Numbered from the stretch's first letter, positions 26,240 to 36,460 are shown. The stretch is 64,000 nucleotides of DNA from Moraxella pluranimalium (GCF_002014825.1 NZ_MUYU01000015.1:62001-126000); one strand, 5' to 3'. The notes: generated from the letters alone by a model not told the origin. Translations and numbers: made by a program.

Positions 26240-26275
26240 AAATCACCCCAAAAGCACTAACCTTTGGGGTGATTT
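26240..26275. terminator. bidirectional terminator between smr and NCS2 permease
   Basis: AAATCACCCCAAA (26240-26252) and TTTGGGGTGATTT (26263-26275) form a perfect 13-bp stem with a 10-base loop, between convergent genes. Confidence 0.88.
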
Positions 26276-26295
26276 GCTATGGATAATGGCTAAGT

Positions 26296-27612
26296 TTAGC
26301 CACCAAACATGGCAAATTTAAATACCCACAATGCGGCGATAATCCACACCATATACGGTACGCTCTTTGCCTTGCCTGTCAATAGCTTGATGAGCGCATA
26401 GCTGATAAAGCCCATCGCAATGCCATCAGCAATCGAATAAGTCAACGGCATAAATACGATGGTCAAAAATGCAGGCGCCGCTTCGGTGATATCCGACCAG
26501 TCAATATCAAGAATGCCTTGAATCATCAAAATAGCGATGAACAGTAGCGCAGGTGCAACTGCAAAGCCCGGAATCGACTGTGCCAATGGTGCTAAGAATA
26601 GACAGCCCAAGAACAGCAGTGCCACCACCACAGTGGTCAAGCCTGTGCGACCACCTGCCGCCACGCCTGATGCTGATTCGATGTATGGCGTGGTTGATGA
26701 TGTGCCAAGTGCCGCACCTGCGACAATCGCTGCCGAGTCGGCAAATAAGGCACGCTTGAGTCGTGGTAATTTACCATCAACCAGCAGACCTGCACGATAA
26801 GACACGCCTACCAAAGTCCCTGTCGAGTCGAACAAATCCACCAAGAAAAACACAAAAATCACGCCAATCAGACTTGCGGTAAACAGCCCATCAAAATCCA
26901 TCTGCATAAAGGTCGGCGCAAGTGATGGCACTTCGCCCACGATGCCTTGAAATTCATTATGCCCTGTCAAGGTTGATAGTGCAGTCACCACCAAAATACT
27001 GATGATAATCGCACCTGTCACACGAAAATGATGCAACACAATCATCATCAAAAAGCCCAAAAAGGCATACAGCACTTGTGGGGATTTCATATCGCCAAGC
27101 TGTACCAAAGTGAACTGATTGGCGACGACGATGCCTGATTTTTGAAAGGCGATAAACGCCAAAAATAGCCCGATACCGCCACCGATGGCAAGCTTTAATG
27201 ACATCGGAATCGCATTGACAATCTGCTCACGGATGCTCAATACACTGATGATAAAAAACACCACGCCCGAGACGAACACCGCCGCCAATGCCGTCTGCCA
27301 CGGCACTGCCATCGCCCCAAGGCACACGGAGGCAAAATAAGCATTGAGCCCCATACCCGGCGCTAAAGCAATCGGATAATTTGCCAATAGCCCCATGACC
27401 AGACAGCCAATCGCCGCCGCCAAACAGGTCGCCACAAAAATCGCCCCATGATCCATCCCTGTCTCTGATAGGATGATTGGGTTGATGATCATGATGTAGC
27501 ACATGGTCAAAAATGTGGTCAAACCAGCAATGGCTTCGGTTTTGACGGTCGTGCCATTGACTGATAAGTGAAATAATTTTTCAAAGAAACTTGAAGAATG
27601 TGAACTTGACAT
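26296..27612 (-). CDS. NCS2 family purine permease (adenine/guanine/hypoxanthine)
   Basis: Proton-driven nucleobase importer of the AzgA/GhxP type, 438 residues with about 14 membrane segments. Its start VNGTTVKTEAIAGLTTFLTMCYIMIINPIILSETGMDHGA is typical (shown in pieces: TEAIAGLTTFLTM and NPIILSETGMDHG), as is GMGLNAYFAS. The two substrate-site segments are FFLVDLFDSTGTLVGV, with the conserved Asp/Asp pair, and GTSSTTPYIESASGVAAGGRTGL. The exact purine cannot be read from sequence. The 220 bases upstream show no clear purine riboswitch. It follows the glnK-amtB pair in the same direction but has its own terminator in between. Confidence 0.92.
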   Translation of the reverse strand: MSSSHSSSFFEKLFHLSVNGTTVKTEAIAGLTTFLTMCYIMIINPIILSETGMDHGAIFVATCLAAAIGCLVMGLLANYPIALAPGMGLNAYFASVCLGAMAVPWQTALAAVFVSGVVFFIISVLSIREQIVNAIPMSLKLAIGGGIGLFLAFIAFQKSGIVVANQFTLVQLGDMKSPQVLYAFLGFLMMIVLHHFRVTGAIIISILVVTALSTLTGHNEFQGIVGEVPSLAPTFMQMDFDGLFTASLIGVIFVFFLVDLFDSTGTLVGVSYRAGLLVDGKLPRLKRALFADSAAIVAGAALGTSSTTPYIESASGVAAGGRTGLTTVVVALLFLGCLFLAPLAQSIPGFAVAPALLFIAILMIQGILDIDWSDITEAAPAFLTIVFMPLTYSIADGIAMGFISYALIKLLTGKAKSVPYMVWIIAALWVFKFAMFGG

Positions 27613-27782
27613 AAGCCAACCTTAAAATTAAAAAGAGCCATCATCAAGCAAATGCTCAATTTAGCTCCCCAATGCAGTCATTTGATCGTTAATCAGTTGA
27701 TAAGTTACAATCGAGCAATATGATAGCACACTTTGATTAACAATACATCTTGTTATCATATTTAAGACTATCCGCCAATACA

Positions 27783-27814
27783 AACACCATTTAAGCATCT
27801 GCCTAAATGGTGTT
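27783..27814 (-). terminator. intrinsic terminator of amtB
   Basis: AACACCATTTA (27783-27793) and TAAATGGTGTT (27804-27814) form an 11-bp stem just after the amtB stop on the minus strand. The T-run is weak. Confidence 0.68.
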
Positions 27815-27832
27815 GGTTTGGGTTAATTGCGA

Positions 27833-29119
27833 TTAATCCGCAATTTTTTCGCCATGGATCGCTAGGTCAAGACCTTGATATTCATCTTCGGCATCGACAC
27901 GCAGACCGATGGTGTATTTGATTGCAAGACCAATGATGGCAGTCATCACAGCACTATAAGCAATGGTAGCTAGTACGCCTTCGATTTGTAGCCATAGCTG
28001 AGATGCCATGCTGACATTTGCTGCATCAGGATAAATCTCAGTGCTAACGAACACCCCAGTCAAGACCGCACCAACGATACCGCCCACGCCATGCAGACCG
28101 AACGCATCTAGGCTATCATCAATGCCCAAGCGACGCTTGCCGTATTGAATCATCAAGAAACACGCCACCGCAGTCAAGACACCGATAGCCAGCGCACCTG
28201 AAACATCCACAAAACCTGCCGCAGGGGTGATACCTACCAAGCCTGCGATCGCACCTGATGCACCGCCCAACGCTGACGCCTTGCCACGAGCGAAGTATTC
28301 GCACACCATCCAAGCGATTGCACCGATTGCCGCTGCCACTTGTGAGACAACGAGCGCCATCGCTGCACTGCCATTAGCACCCAGTGCCGAGCCGCCATTA
28401 AAGCCAAACCAGCCAACCCACACAAGACCTGCACCAATCAAAGTCAATGACAAGTTTGCCGGTGCAAGATTGCCTTTGCCATAGTCTTTACGCTTGCCAA
28501 GCAGCGCCGCTAACACAAGACCTGCCACACCAGCATTGATATGCACCACAGTACCACCGGCAAAGTCAAGCGCATCGCCAGTCAGCCAGCCGCCACCCCA
28601 TACCCAGTGGCAAATCGGCGCATACACAAGCAACACCCAAGCTGCCGAGAACCACATAAAAGCACCGAATTTGATACGCTCAGCCAATGACCCTGCCAAA
28701 ATCGCCACCGTAATCACCGCAAAGGTCAATTGGAAAATCACGAACAAAATCACAGGAATCGTACCGCTGACATCATCGAGCCCAACGCCTGCTAACATGG
28801 TATTGGCAAAGCCGCCGACAAAGGCATTCATACTCCCTTCAGAAAACGCCAGCGAATACCCAAGCACCACCCACAGCACCGACACCACCGCCGTCGCCCC
28901 ATAGCTATGCATCATGGTTGAGAGAATGTTTTTCTTACGCACCATCCCTGCATAAAACAGCGCAAGCCCCGGCAAAGTCATCATCAGCACCAACGCTGTC
29001 GAGACCAGCACCCACGCTGTATCACCGGTATCTAGCACATCTTCGGCAAATGCCACATTCGACATCCCCAAAAGTCCAAGTCCCAATAAGGCTGATTGCC
29101 ACTTTCTTAACGCTTTCAT
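27833..29119 (-). CDS. amtB: ammonium transporter Amt
   Basis: Inner-membrane ammonium/ammonia channel, trimeric, blocked by GlnK. The 428-residue product has a cleavable signal peptide (KALRKWQSALLGLGLLGMSNVAFA), as in E. coli AmtB, followed by DTAWVLVSTALVLMMTLPGLALFYAGMVRKKN, FVIFQLTFAVITVAILAGSLAER and AWVLLVYAPICHWVWGGGWL with the first pore histidine. DFAGGTVVHINAGVAGL and DAFGLHGVGGIVGAVLTGVF carry the other key residues. It follows glnK by 33 bases, the usual glnK-amtB operon. Confidence 0.96.
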   Translation of the reverse strand: MKALRKWQSALLGLGLLGMSNVAFAEDVLDTGDTAWVLVSTALVLMMTLPGLALFYAGMVRKKNILSTMMHSYGATAVVSVLWVVLGYSLAFSEGSMNAFVGGFANTMLAGVGLDDVSGTIPVILFVIFQLTFAVITVAILAGSLAERIKFGAFMWFSAAWVLLVYAPICHWVWGGGWLTGDALDFAGGTVVHINAGVAGLVLAALLGKRKDYGKGNLAPANLSLTLIGAGLVWVGWFGFNGGSALGANGSAAMALVVSQVAAAIGAIAWMVCEYFARGKASALGGASGAIAGLVGITPAAGFVDVSGALAIGVLTAVACFLMIQYGKRRLGIDDSLDAFGLHGVGGIVGAVLTGVFVSTEIYPDAANVSMASQLWLQIEGVLATIAYSAVMTAIIGLAIKYTIGLRVDAEDEYQGLDLAIHGEKIAD

Positions 29120-29152
29120 TTGCTACCCCTTTTGCATTTGATTTGTCTGAGT

Positions 29153-29500
<348 letters not shown>

Positions 29501-29728
29501 CTATTGCTTCTTAGTAGCTTTGTAACTTTGTGTAACTTGTTTGTTGTTACATAGTATGCAAAATTTCCATGCAAATGAAAAACGGTTTATTTTTATAAAA
29601 AAAGCTTTATTTATCATTTTTTCTTATGTTTTAATAATTATAATTATTCAATATTATTTCTTATGTTTTTATATGTTTTATTAATATATAAATTTTGGCG
29701 ATGTTGCGTGGATAATTTGGGATAAAAA

Positions 29729-29756
29729 TTGCATAAAATGGGCAATCTGCTACAAT
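29729..29756 (+). promoter_or_regulatory. promoter of lpxB-rnhB
   Basis: TTGCAT (29729-29734), 16-base spacer, TACAAT (29751-29756). The start codon of lpxB is 28 bases downstream, with AAAGGT as Shine-Dalgarno. Confidence 0.72.
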
Positions 29757-29784
29757 AACGCTTAGTCTTTTTAAAGGTCTTTTT

Positions 29785-31041
29785 ATGACAAGCACCACTC
29801 TTCCCGTCAAGCCACTCACCATCGGTATCGTCGCAGGCGAAGTCTCAGGCGATGCACTTGGTGCGGATTTTATGCAAAAAATGAACGCCATCCATCCACA
29901 CATCCGCTGGGTCGGTGTCGGTGGCACGCAGATGGCGGCACAAGGGCTTGATTCGGTGATACAGATGTCACGCCTATCAGTGATGGGCCTGGTAGAAGTC
30001 GTCAAGCATCTACCAGATTTACTTCGTGCAAAAAAAGAGATTTTGACGGCGTTTGATGACGCCAAGATTGATGTGTTTGTTGGGATTGATGCGCCTGATT
30101 TTAATCTGCGACTGGGCAAAGTGCTTAAGCCAAAAGGCGTGTACTCTGTGCAATACGTCAGTCCATCGGTGTGGGCATGGCGCGAAAATCGCATTCACGG
30201 CATCAAGGCAGCGACTGATTTGGTGCTGTGCCTATTTCCTTTTGAGCTTGATGTCTATGCCAAGCACGAGCACCCTGCCGTCTGCGTCGGTCATCCACTA
30301 CTTGCCAAGCTATCTGCCGACACCCGAGCACAGGCTGATAAGCGTGCCGAGCTGATTAATGCGTTACCGCAGTTTACTGATTTGACAAAGCTGATGACCG
30401 CCAAACAAGTGATTTGTCTGATGGCTGGCTCTCGCACATCAGAGATTAATGCCATCTTGCCACTATTGATTGACAGTGCCAAATTATTGGCAAATCAGCA
30501 GGCAGATTGTCAGTTTATCCTACCTGTGGTCAGCCAAGTACACGCCCAATTGGTGCAAGCCTATTGCCAAACACACGCTGGTGAATTGGCAGATAGTATT
30601 CATATTGTGCATAATGATGGTCAATTTTTATACACATCTAATTTGGGGCTAAGCCAAGCTTGTATGAATATCAGCGATGTCGTACTACTTGCATCAGGCA
30701 CAGCAACGCTTGAGTGTCTACTGCTTGAGCGTCCGATGGTGGTAGTGTATAAAGTCAGTGCGATGACCTATGCCATCGCCAAACGACTGGTCAAAATCCC
30801 TTATGTCAGCCTGCCAAACATTCTATCACATCAGCAAATCGGTCAAGCCATCGTGCCTGAGCTCATCCAAGCCGATGCTACAGCGATGGCAGTGAGTGAG
30901 CAGGCACAGATAATTTTGGCGGATACAACCAAGCAAACCACCAAGCTACACCAAACAGCCAAGACACTGCGAGCCGATAGTCATGCCAATCCTGCACAGG
31001 CGGTGCTTGATGGATTTTATAAAAATAAGGCGGTCTTATGA
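29785..31041 (+). CDS. lpxB: lipid-A-disaccharide synthase
   Basis: Glycosyltransferase (GT19) that joins UDP-2,3-diacylglucosamine with lipid X on the way to lipid A. The 418-residue product opens with LTIGIVAGEVSGDALGADFMQ, followed by WVGVGGTQMAAQGLDSV, FVGIDAPDFNLRLGKVLKPKG, YVSPSVWAWRENRIHGIK and CVGHPLL, then CLMAGSRTSEINAILPLL and ASGTATLECLLLERPMVVVYK, all conserved in LpxB. It is slightly longer than the E. coli enzyme (382). The next gene, rnhB, overlaps in an ATGA arrangement. Genes of the lpxD-fabZ-lpxA cluster are not in this window. Confidence 0.95.
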   Translation: MTSTTLPVKPLTIGIVAGEVSGDALGADFMQKMNAIHPHIRWVGVGGTQMAAQGLDSVIQMSRLSVMGLVEVVKHLPDLLRAKKEILTAFDDAKIDVFVGIDAPDFNLRLGKVLKPKGVYSVQYVSPSVWAWRENRIHGIKAATDLVLCLFPFELDVYAKHEHPAVCVGHPLLAKLSADTRAQADKRAELINALPQFTDLTKLMTAKQVICLMAGSRTSEINAILPLLIDSAKLLANQQADCQFILPVVSQVHAQLVQAYCQTHAGELADSIHIVHNDGQFLYTSNLGLSQACMNISDVVLLASGTATLECLLLERPMVVVYKVSAMTYAIAKRLVKIPYVSLPNILSHQQIGQAIVPELIQADATAMAVSEQAQIILADTTKQTTKLHQTAKTLRADSHANPAQAVLDGFYKNKAVL

Positions 31042-31778
31042 TGACTTACCCTCTTGAGCAGCTTTGCACCACCACTACCAAAGCTGATGCCAAGCCCATC
31101 ACAGGCTCACAGCTTGTCATCGGTGTCGATGAAGTGGGTCGTGGGGCGTTATTTGCCAATATGACCGTGTGTGCGGTGATTTTGCCCGATGAGCTGACAG
31201 GTCTGTTTGGTGAAATTGATTTGAGCGATACACCGCTTAAACTACTCAACGACAGCAAAAAACTCACCGAAAAACGCCGTGAAAGCTTGTTTGAGCCGAT
31301 TAAGGCACTAGCTCTAGATTATGCCATCGTCGATGTACCACGAGCAGTGATTGATACGATTAATATCTCAAAGGCAACGATGCTTGGGATGCGCCTTGCG
31401 ATGACAAGCCTAATTGCCAAGCATGGACTGTCTAATGATACCGCCCTTTTGGTGGATGGTAATGAATTTCCTACGCTTAGCGATAGCTGTACAACCCGCT
31501 TTTATCATCAACAGACGATGGTCAAGGGCGATGCCACGCACACCACCATCGCCTGCGCCAGTATTCTTGCCAAAGTACATCGAGATCGGCAAATGATCGC
31601 CTACGGTGCAAAGTATCCTGAATATCGCATCGACAGTCATAAAGGCTATCTGACTGCCGTGCACAAGGCCGCCATCATGACACACGGGATTTTGCCCGAG
31701 CATCGACGCAGTTATATGCCGATTACACAGCTGTATCGAGATGGCTTTGTGAATAATGCTTATTGGGTGGATGACTGA
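31038..31778 (+). CDS. rnhB: ribonuclease HII
   Basis: Removes RNA from RNA/DNA hybrids and single ribonucleotides in DNA. The 246-residue product has GVDEVGRGALFANMTVCAVIL (first acidic pair Asp-Glu), LNDSKKLTEKRRESLF, DYAIVDVPRAVIDTINISKATMLGM, LLVDGNEFP (third Asp), and TIACASILAKVHRDRQM (fourth acidic site), ending with the KGYLTAVHKAAIMTHGILPEHRRSY segment of the family. The N-terminal 25 residues and a short loop near residue 55-62 are longer than in E. coli (198 residues). It overlaps lpxB by four bases (ATGA), so translation is coupled. Confidence 0.95.
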   Translation: MMTYPLEQLCTTTTKADAKPITGSQLVIGVDEVGRGALFANMTVCAVILPDELTGLFGEIDLSDTPLKLLNDSKKLTEKRRESLFEPIKALALDYAIVDVPRAVIDTINISKATMLGMRLAMTSLIAKHGLSNDTALLVDGNEFPTLSDSCTTRFYHQQTMVKGDATHTTIACASILAKVHRDRQMIAYGAKYPEYRIDSHKGYLTAVHKAAIMTHGILPEHRRSYMPITQLYRDGFVNNAYWVDD

Positions 31779-31951
31779 TTGTTTTTAATTTTTTGGAATT
31801 TATAACAGTTGCAACCCATATTCATTCAAGTAACTATAATTTTATCTTACTACTCTGATGTTGGCATTTTGTAATTATTCTAGTATCAAGTTTTTTTAAT
31901 ATCGCAAAAACAGATATAATACAAGCCCTCCACATTTAACTTAGGATTAAT

Positions 31952-32713
31952 ATGTCTATATTGCACAAACCAAAACATATTGCATTGGGTCTAGTTGCCA
32001 CATTGAGTGCGGCTGCTATTTGCCTGTCATCAACTGCACACGCCCAAAACCGAGTTTCAGTCGGCGATAGCATTGCTGAAGGCTTTCCAAAATCCTCAAA
32101 AACTGTTCCAAATGGTGTGACGCATCGCTTTGCAAAACATAGCAAAACACCACCTGTTATTCTAAAAGAATACATTCCTGCTGCCAAACGCAGTGGCGCA
32201 TTACAAGGCGCTTCGGTATTTTTATCGACAGGGCTTTCGAATTTTTCATACGGCTTCTACGGCGGCGATGCCAAACGTGCACAACTTGAAGAAACCATCT
32301 TTAATCAAATCAAAGAGCTAAATGATGGCGGTGCAGCCATGGTGATGGTACTTGGCGTTGCTGAAGACTTTGATTCTAAAAAAGGTACTTCGACCAAAAT
32401 CATGAAAAAAACAAATTCACATCAGCCAACTGATGAAGGCGCTGAGATGAATGCATGGTTGGCTAATATTGTTGCCAAGGCTGTTAATCAAGGTTTGAAA
32501 GCGCAGTTCTTGGGTGCAATCCCTGCCGCTGAGACTTTTGATGACGTACATGCCAAGACTTCATGGTATAGCACTGTAGTTTGGAATTATGGCGATAGCA
32601 GTGAATCGACTGGTGTTATGAGCAATTCAGCCACAACTGTAGATGATGTAAAAATTCCAGCAACTTTGAATATTGATGTCAAAAAAAGTATTGTAACTTC
32701 AACTGGTAATTAA
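31952..32713 (+). CDS. secreted SGNH/GDSL-like protein
   Basis: A 253-residue protein with a signal peptide (core ALGLVATLSAAAICLSSTAHA, cleavage after residue 31). Right after it is VSVGDSIAEGF with a GDS motif (Ser40), and near residue 197 FDDVHAKTSW holds a D-x-x-H pair, as in SGNH hydrolases. Block III is atypical: VLGVAEDF stands where most have G-x-N-D, so the oxyanion Asn is missing or moved. It may be a hydrolase-like protein of uncertain activity. A TATAAT hexamer lies at 31915-31920 in front. It ends before a perfect palindromic terminator and converges with der. Confidence 0.68.
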   Translation: MSILHKPKHIALGLVATLSAAAICLSSTAHAQNRVSVGDSIAEGFPKSSKTVPNGVTHRFAKHSKTPPVILKEYIPAAKRSGALQGASVFLSTGLSNFSYGFYGGDAKRAQLEETIFNQIKELNDGGAAMVMVLGVAEDFDSKKGTSTKIMKKTNSHQPTDEGAEMNAWLANIVAKAVNQGLKAQFLGAIPAAETFDDVHAKTSWYSTVVWNYGDSSESTGVMSNSATTVDDVKIPATLNIDVKKSIVTSTGN

Positions 32714-32746
32714 ACCACACTCTGATTAAGTCAATTCTCATTCAAT

Positions 32747-32782
32747 AAAATTACGACAGTTAAATTTAACTGTCGTAATTTT
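32747..32782. terminator. perfect 36-bp palindromic terminator
   Basis: AAAATTACGACAGTTAAA (32747-32764) is directly followed by its exact complement TTTAACTGTCGTAATTTT (32765-32782). A and T runs on both sides fit a bidirectional terminator between the SGNH-like gene and der. Confidence 0.85.
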
Positions 32783-32791
32783 ATTATATTA

Positions 32792-34210
32792 TCAACGTTT
32801 TTTCTCAGCACGCTTAAACTTTTGAATGCGTTTTTTCTCACGCATGAGCTTCGCTTTGTTTTTGACCACAGGATTTTTCTTGCCTTCGTATGGGTTGGCG
32901 TTTTGCTTAAATTCCACATGAAGTGGCGTGCCTTCAAGCTTAAACACATTGCGATAGACATTTTCAAGATAACGTTGGTAGCTCTTTGGCAGTGCTTGGG
33001 TTTGGTTACCATGAATGACAATCACCGGTGGATTATGCCCGCCAAGGTGCGCATAACGAAGCTTGATACGGCGACCCGAGACCATCGGCGGTGGATGGTT
33101 GGCAACGGCATCTTCTAGGATGCGGGTTAGCTGATTGGTTGATACCTTGAACATAGATGCATCGTATGCCTTATGAATCGATGGATACAGATTACCTACG
33201 CCATTACCATATAGGGCTGAAATCAGATGAATCTTCACCCACGGCACAAAGTTAAATCGACGATCAATCTCAATCTTGACGATATCTTTTTGTTCTTGGG
33301 TTAGACCATCCCATTTGTTGATCGCCACAACAATCGCACGACCAGCATCGAGCGCATAGCCAAGCATATGCAAGTCTTGATCGACGATGCCTTCTTTGGC
33401 ATCAATGACTACGACGACGACATTAGCATCTTTGATGGCTTGTAGGGTTTTGACCACCGAGAATTTTTCGACTTTTTCATCGATACGACCACGACGGCGC
33501 ACGCCTGCGGTATCGATGAGCACATAATTTCGCCCTTCACGCTCAAACGGAATATAGATACTATCCCGAGTCGTTCCTGGCATATCAAAGACCACGACAC
33601 GCTCTTCGCCAAGCAGGCGATTGACCAGCGTGGATTTGCCGACATTGGGACGACCAATGATGGCAAGCTTGAGCGCCTTGTCATCGAGCTCATCGGCTTC
33701 TTCATCTTCAGGCATATCTGCTGTCAAGGCTTCAAGTAGGTTATTCACCCCCTTGCCATGACTTGCTGCCATCGGGAATGGTTCGCCAAAGCCAAGTGCA
33801 AAAAACTCTGCCGATGACGCTTCATGTACGCCATCCATCTTGTTCGCCACCAAAAATACTGGCTTGCCAAGGCTATGCAAAAAGCGAGCGATTTCGCTAT
33901 CCGCACCAATCATCCCCACACGAGCATCAACGACGAACACCACGATATCGGCTTCATGGATGGCAGTATAAGACTGCGTCGCCATGTAGTCATCGATATT
34001 GCCCGAGCCATCGTCCATCTCGCCGATACCGCCCGTATCGACGACGATGAAAGATTTATTCTCATAATGTGCATCACCGTATTGACGGTCACGGGTCAAG
34101 CCTGCCAAATCTGCCACCAAGGCTTGACGGCTTTTGGTTAGCTGATTGAATAAGGTGGATTTGCCAACATTGGGGCGACCAATCAAGGCAACGACAGGTT
34201 TGATGCTCAT
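32792..34210 (-). CDS. der: ribosome-assembly GTPase Der (EngA)
   Basis: Essential GTPase for 50S subunit maturation, 472 residues. It has two GTPase domains in tandem. The first has [25 protein letters not shown] and NKMD near residue 118; the second has [27 protein letters not shown] and NKWD near residue 315. The C-terminal KH-like domain starts about residue 350 ([21 protein letters not shown]) and ends in a basic tail ([23 protein letters not shown], in part). It is last in the run ispG, orf, hisS, yfgM, bamB, der; a hairpin separates it from bamB. Confidence 0.97.
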   Translation of the reverse strand: MSIKPVVALIGRPNVGKSTLFNQLTKSRQALVADLAGLTRDRQYGDAHYENKSFIVVDTGGIGEMDDGSGNIDDYMATQSYTAIHEADIVVFVVDARVGMIGADSEIARFLHSLGKPVFLVANKMDGVHEASSAEFFALGFGEPFPMAASHGKGVNNLLEALTADMPEDEEADELDDKALKLAIIGRPNVGKSTLVNRLLGEERVVVFDMPGTTRDSIYIPFEREGRNYVLIDTAGVRRRGRIDEKVEKFSVVKTLQAIKDANVVVVVIDAKEGIVDQDLHMLGYALDAGRAIVVAINKWDGLTQEQKDIVKIEIDRRFNFVPWVKIHLISALYGNGVGNLYPSIHKAYDASMFKVSTNQLTRILEDAVANHPPPMVSGRRIKLRYAHLGGHNPPVIVIHGNQTQALPKSYQRYLENVYRNVFKLEGTPLHVEFKQNANPYEGKKNPVVKNKAKLMREKKRIQKFKRAEKKR

Positions 34211-34262
34211 AATTTACTCTTTATTAAATCTAATAATAAAACTGATAATTGGTTAAAATAGC

Positions 34263-34292
34263 AAAACCTTTGCCGTCTTTTGACGACAAAGG
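34263..34292 (-). terminator. intra-operon terminator or attenuator between bamB and der
   Basis: On the minus strand CCTTTGTCGTC (34292-34282), loop AAAA, GACGGCAAAGG (34277-34267) form an 11-bp stem with one G-U pair, followed by TTTT (34266-34263). It lies 23 bases after the bamB stop and 53 before der. It probably lets only part of transcription continue into der. Confidence 0.7.
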
Positions 34293-34315
34293 ATGGTTAA
34301 TTGCTGTTGATAAAA

Positions 34316-35485
34316 TTAAAACTGCCAAACGCTCACAACGCCGTTGGCGCTTTGGGCATATAGGCGATTGCCGATGGCTTGTAGGCTTGTCAGTTCATTT
34401 TTGGCATCGACACGGCTGATGATTTTACCCGTATTATCCAAAATATGCACCACGCCATCTTTATCACCGACTGCGATGTACTGACCGATTGCTACAGGAT
34501 TGGTTAGCCCACGGAATTTCAGCTCGCTATTTTTCCAAAGTTCTTCACCGCTTAGGCGATTGAACGCCACGATTTCACCATCGACATTCGTACCAATCAA
34601 TGCCGAGCCAAGCACAGTCAAGGTGTTGGTGCTGGCAAGCTCACTGACAAACATTGTGCGACCTGTTGCCATATCATAGCCCACCACTTGTCCGCTATAA
34701 GCTGTGGCGTATAGATGATTGCCTGCGACGATTGGTGCGCCATCGACATCACGCAGTTTGGCGATATCGCCCGAACCTGTCGCTAGACCGACACGGCGTA
34801 CCCAAGCAGGTGAACCTGTGGCAATATCAATGGCGTGGATACGACCGTCAGATGCACCAACCAACGCAGTCTTGGCATCGACCAAAATCGGCTTTGCCAT
34901 ACCACGAATGCTGACAGTCGGTGCTTGGGTGGTGTACTGCCAATCAATCGCACCTGTGGCAAGGTTTAGTCCATAGATGACGCTACTGTTGGTTGATACG
35001 ACCACTTTGCCACCGCTAATCAGCGCAGGGGCTAGGCTTGCTGATGGTAATTGTGCCGTCCAGCGTGTTTGACCGCTCGCCACATCTAGGGCGACGATTT
35101 TGCCTTGTCGAGTACCGACGACAACGGTATCATTGGATACTGCAACACCACTGGTGATGGCATCATTGACATTGCTACTCCAAGCAGTCTGACCATGACT
35201 GATGGCTGATACCACACCGCCACGACTCGCAGCGATGAAGCCTTCAGCAGTTGGTGCAACTTGCAAATCCACCACATCTTTGGCTTTGGCTTTATTACGC
35301 TTAAAAGTTGAAGTGCCTTGCTCAAGCTTGATGCTAGACACTGGGCTAAGGACTGCAACTGGTGCTTCTAATTTAACAAGCTTAGCAGGCTTGCGTGGGT
35401 CTTTTTCGATAATTTTGCCACCACAACCAACCATCACTACTGCCATCGTGGCAACTAAAGCCGTTTTTACAAAACCTTGATACAT
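34316..35485 (-). CDS. bamB: outer membrane protein assembly factor BamB
   Basis: Outer-membrane lipoprotein of the BAM complex that inserts beta-barrel proteins. The 389-residue product has a lipoprotein signal with lipobox VMVGC (Cys at about residue 21), then repeated PQQ-like WD-type beta-propeller blades. They appear as ALDVASGQTRWTAQLPSA, GLNLATGAIDWQYTTQAP, AIDIATGSPAWVRRVG, YDMATGRTMFVSEL and AFNRLSGEELWKNSEL. The eight-bladed architecture fits BamB (E. coli 392 residues). It lies between the TPR protein YfgM and Der, the standard order. Confidence 0.94.
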   Translation of the reverse strand: MYQGFVKTALVATMAVVMVGCGGKIIEKDPRKPAKLVKLEAPVAVLSPVSSIKLEQGTSTFKRNKAKAKDVVDLQVAPTAEGFIAASRGGVVSAISHGQTAWSSNVNDAITSGVAVSNDTVVVGTRQGKIVALDVASGQTRWTAQLPSASLAPALISGGKVVVSTNSSVIYGLNLATGAIDWQYTTQAPTVSIRGMAKPILVDAKTALVGASDGRIHAIDIATGSPAWVRRVGLATGSGDIAKLRDVDGAPIVAGNHLYATAYSGQVVGYDMATGRTMFVSELASTNTLTVLGSALIGTNVDGEIVAFNRLSGEELWKNSELKFRGLTNPVAIGQYIAVGDKDGVVHILDNTGKIISRVDAKNELTSLQAIGNRLYAQSANGVVSVWQF

Positions 35486-35557
35486 ATCATATCCTTGTTA
35501 ATCACATAAAATGCATATAATAAAATACATCTTATTATAAAGCGATGTTACTAAGCA

Positions 35558-36400
35558 CTAATTGCCCGTTTGTGTAGTTTGTGTTTCAGCTGTCGCTGCT
35601 TGTTCGGTTGCTGGCTGTTCAGCGGTTTTTTCAGCCGTTTGCTCATCAGCTTTTGCTGTCGCAACTGGTGTTGCCACGATTGCAGGTGTTTCAATTGGCT
35701 CAACCGTTACGCCGAGCGATTGTAGTTTTAGGCTAAGCACGGCACGATTTTCTTGGCGTTCACGCAGTGCATCCCAAGCCGTTTGATAAGCTTTTTTGGC
35801 GTTTTCGGTATCATTTTTGGCAAGATAAATATCACCGAGCAGCTCTTGGCGTGATGCTTCAAAGGCTTTTGGCATGGTTTCATTAGCTACCGCAAGCGCA
35901 CCATCCACATCTTTATTGGCAAGCATCGCACGAGCATAGCGTAGCTTGGTCATGGTCAATAAGCCTTCATCATCAAGCTTAATTGTCGTTGCTTGATTAA
36001 GCGTCGTTACCGCACCTGCCAAATCATCATTATCCGTCTGATGGCGTGCCTTAATCATCAGTGCCTGCCACGCATAAGCGGTGTCGCCATGCGTCGCTAC
36101 CAATGCATCAATATCAGCAAATAGCTTAGCTTCGTCATCGGCAAGCTGTTTTTTGGCAGCATCATCCAATGATGGATTGATGGCGGTTTGAACCAACTGC
36201 TCATCATGAGCTGCAATGCCCGTGTACATATCAGCTGCGACGGTATCAACTTTGGCATAATGCTTTTGGTAATATTGCCAACCAAAAAAGATGACCAATA
36301 CCGCAATCACCGCATAGACGATTTTTTCGCCATGCATCTTAAGCGCCATAAGCGATGATTTATCCGCAAATTGTTTGTTGTCGTTCGAACTGTCTGTCAT
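35558..36400 (-). CDS. YfgM family tetratricopeptide protein
   Basis: An inner-membrane protein with its soluble part in the periplasm, 280 residues. After a short cytoplasmic N-terminus, one helix (VYAVIAVLVIFFGWQYYQKHY, about residues 30-50) anchors it, followed by TPR repeats (AYAWQALMIKARHQTDNDDLAGAVTTLN and LRYARAMLANKDVDGALAVANET; SRQELLGDIYLAKNDTENAKKAYQTAW, each given in part). YfgM in E. coli is an ancillary subunit of the Sec translocon. The C-terminus is a low-complexity Thr/Ala/Glu tail. Position between hisS and bamB is the conserved one. Confidence 0.9.
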   Translation of the reverse strand: MTDSSNDNKQFADKSSLMALKMHGEKIVYAVIAVLVIFFGWQYYQKHYAKVDTVAADMYTGIAAHDEQLVQTAINPSLDDAAKKQLADDEAKLFADIDALVATHGDTAYAWQALMIKARHQTDNDDLAGAVTTLNQATTIKLDDEGLLTMTKLRYARAMLANKDVDGALAVANETMPKAFEASRQELLGDIYLAKNDTENAKKAYQTAWDALRERQENRAVLSLKLQSLGVTVEPIETPAIVATPVATAKADEQTAEKTAEQPATEQAATAETQTTQTGN

Positions 36401-36460
36401 TGTTATACTCTAAAGTGAATTTCAAGCCATTATAGCATATCGCATTATCGCTGTCGCCAA

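Noticed and set aside
29661..30194. Minus-strand open frame of 177 codons
   Set aside because: Antisense to the lpxB start and its promoter; no family motif.
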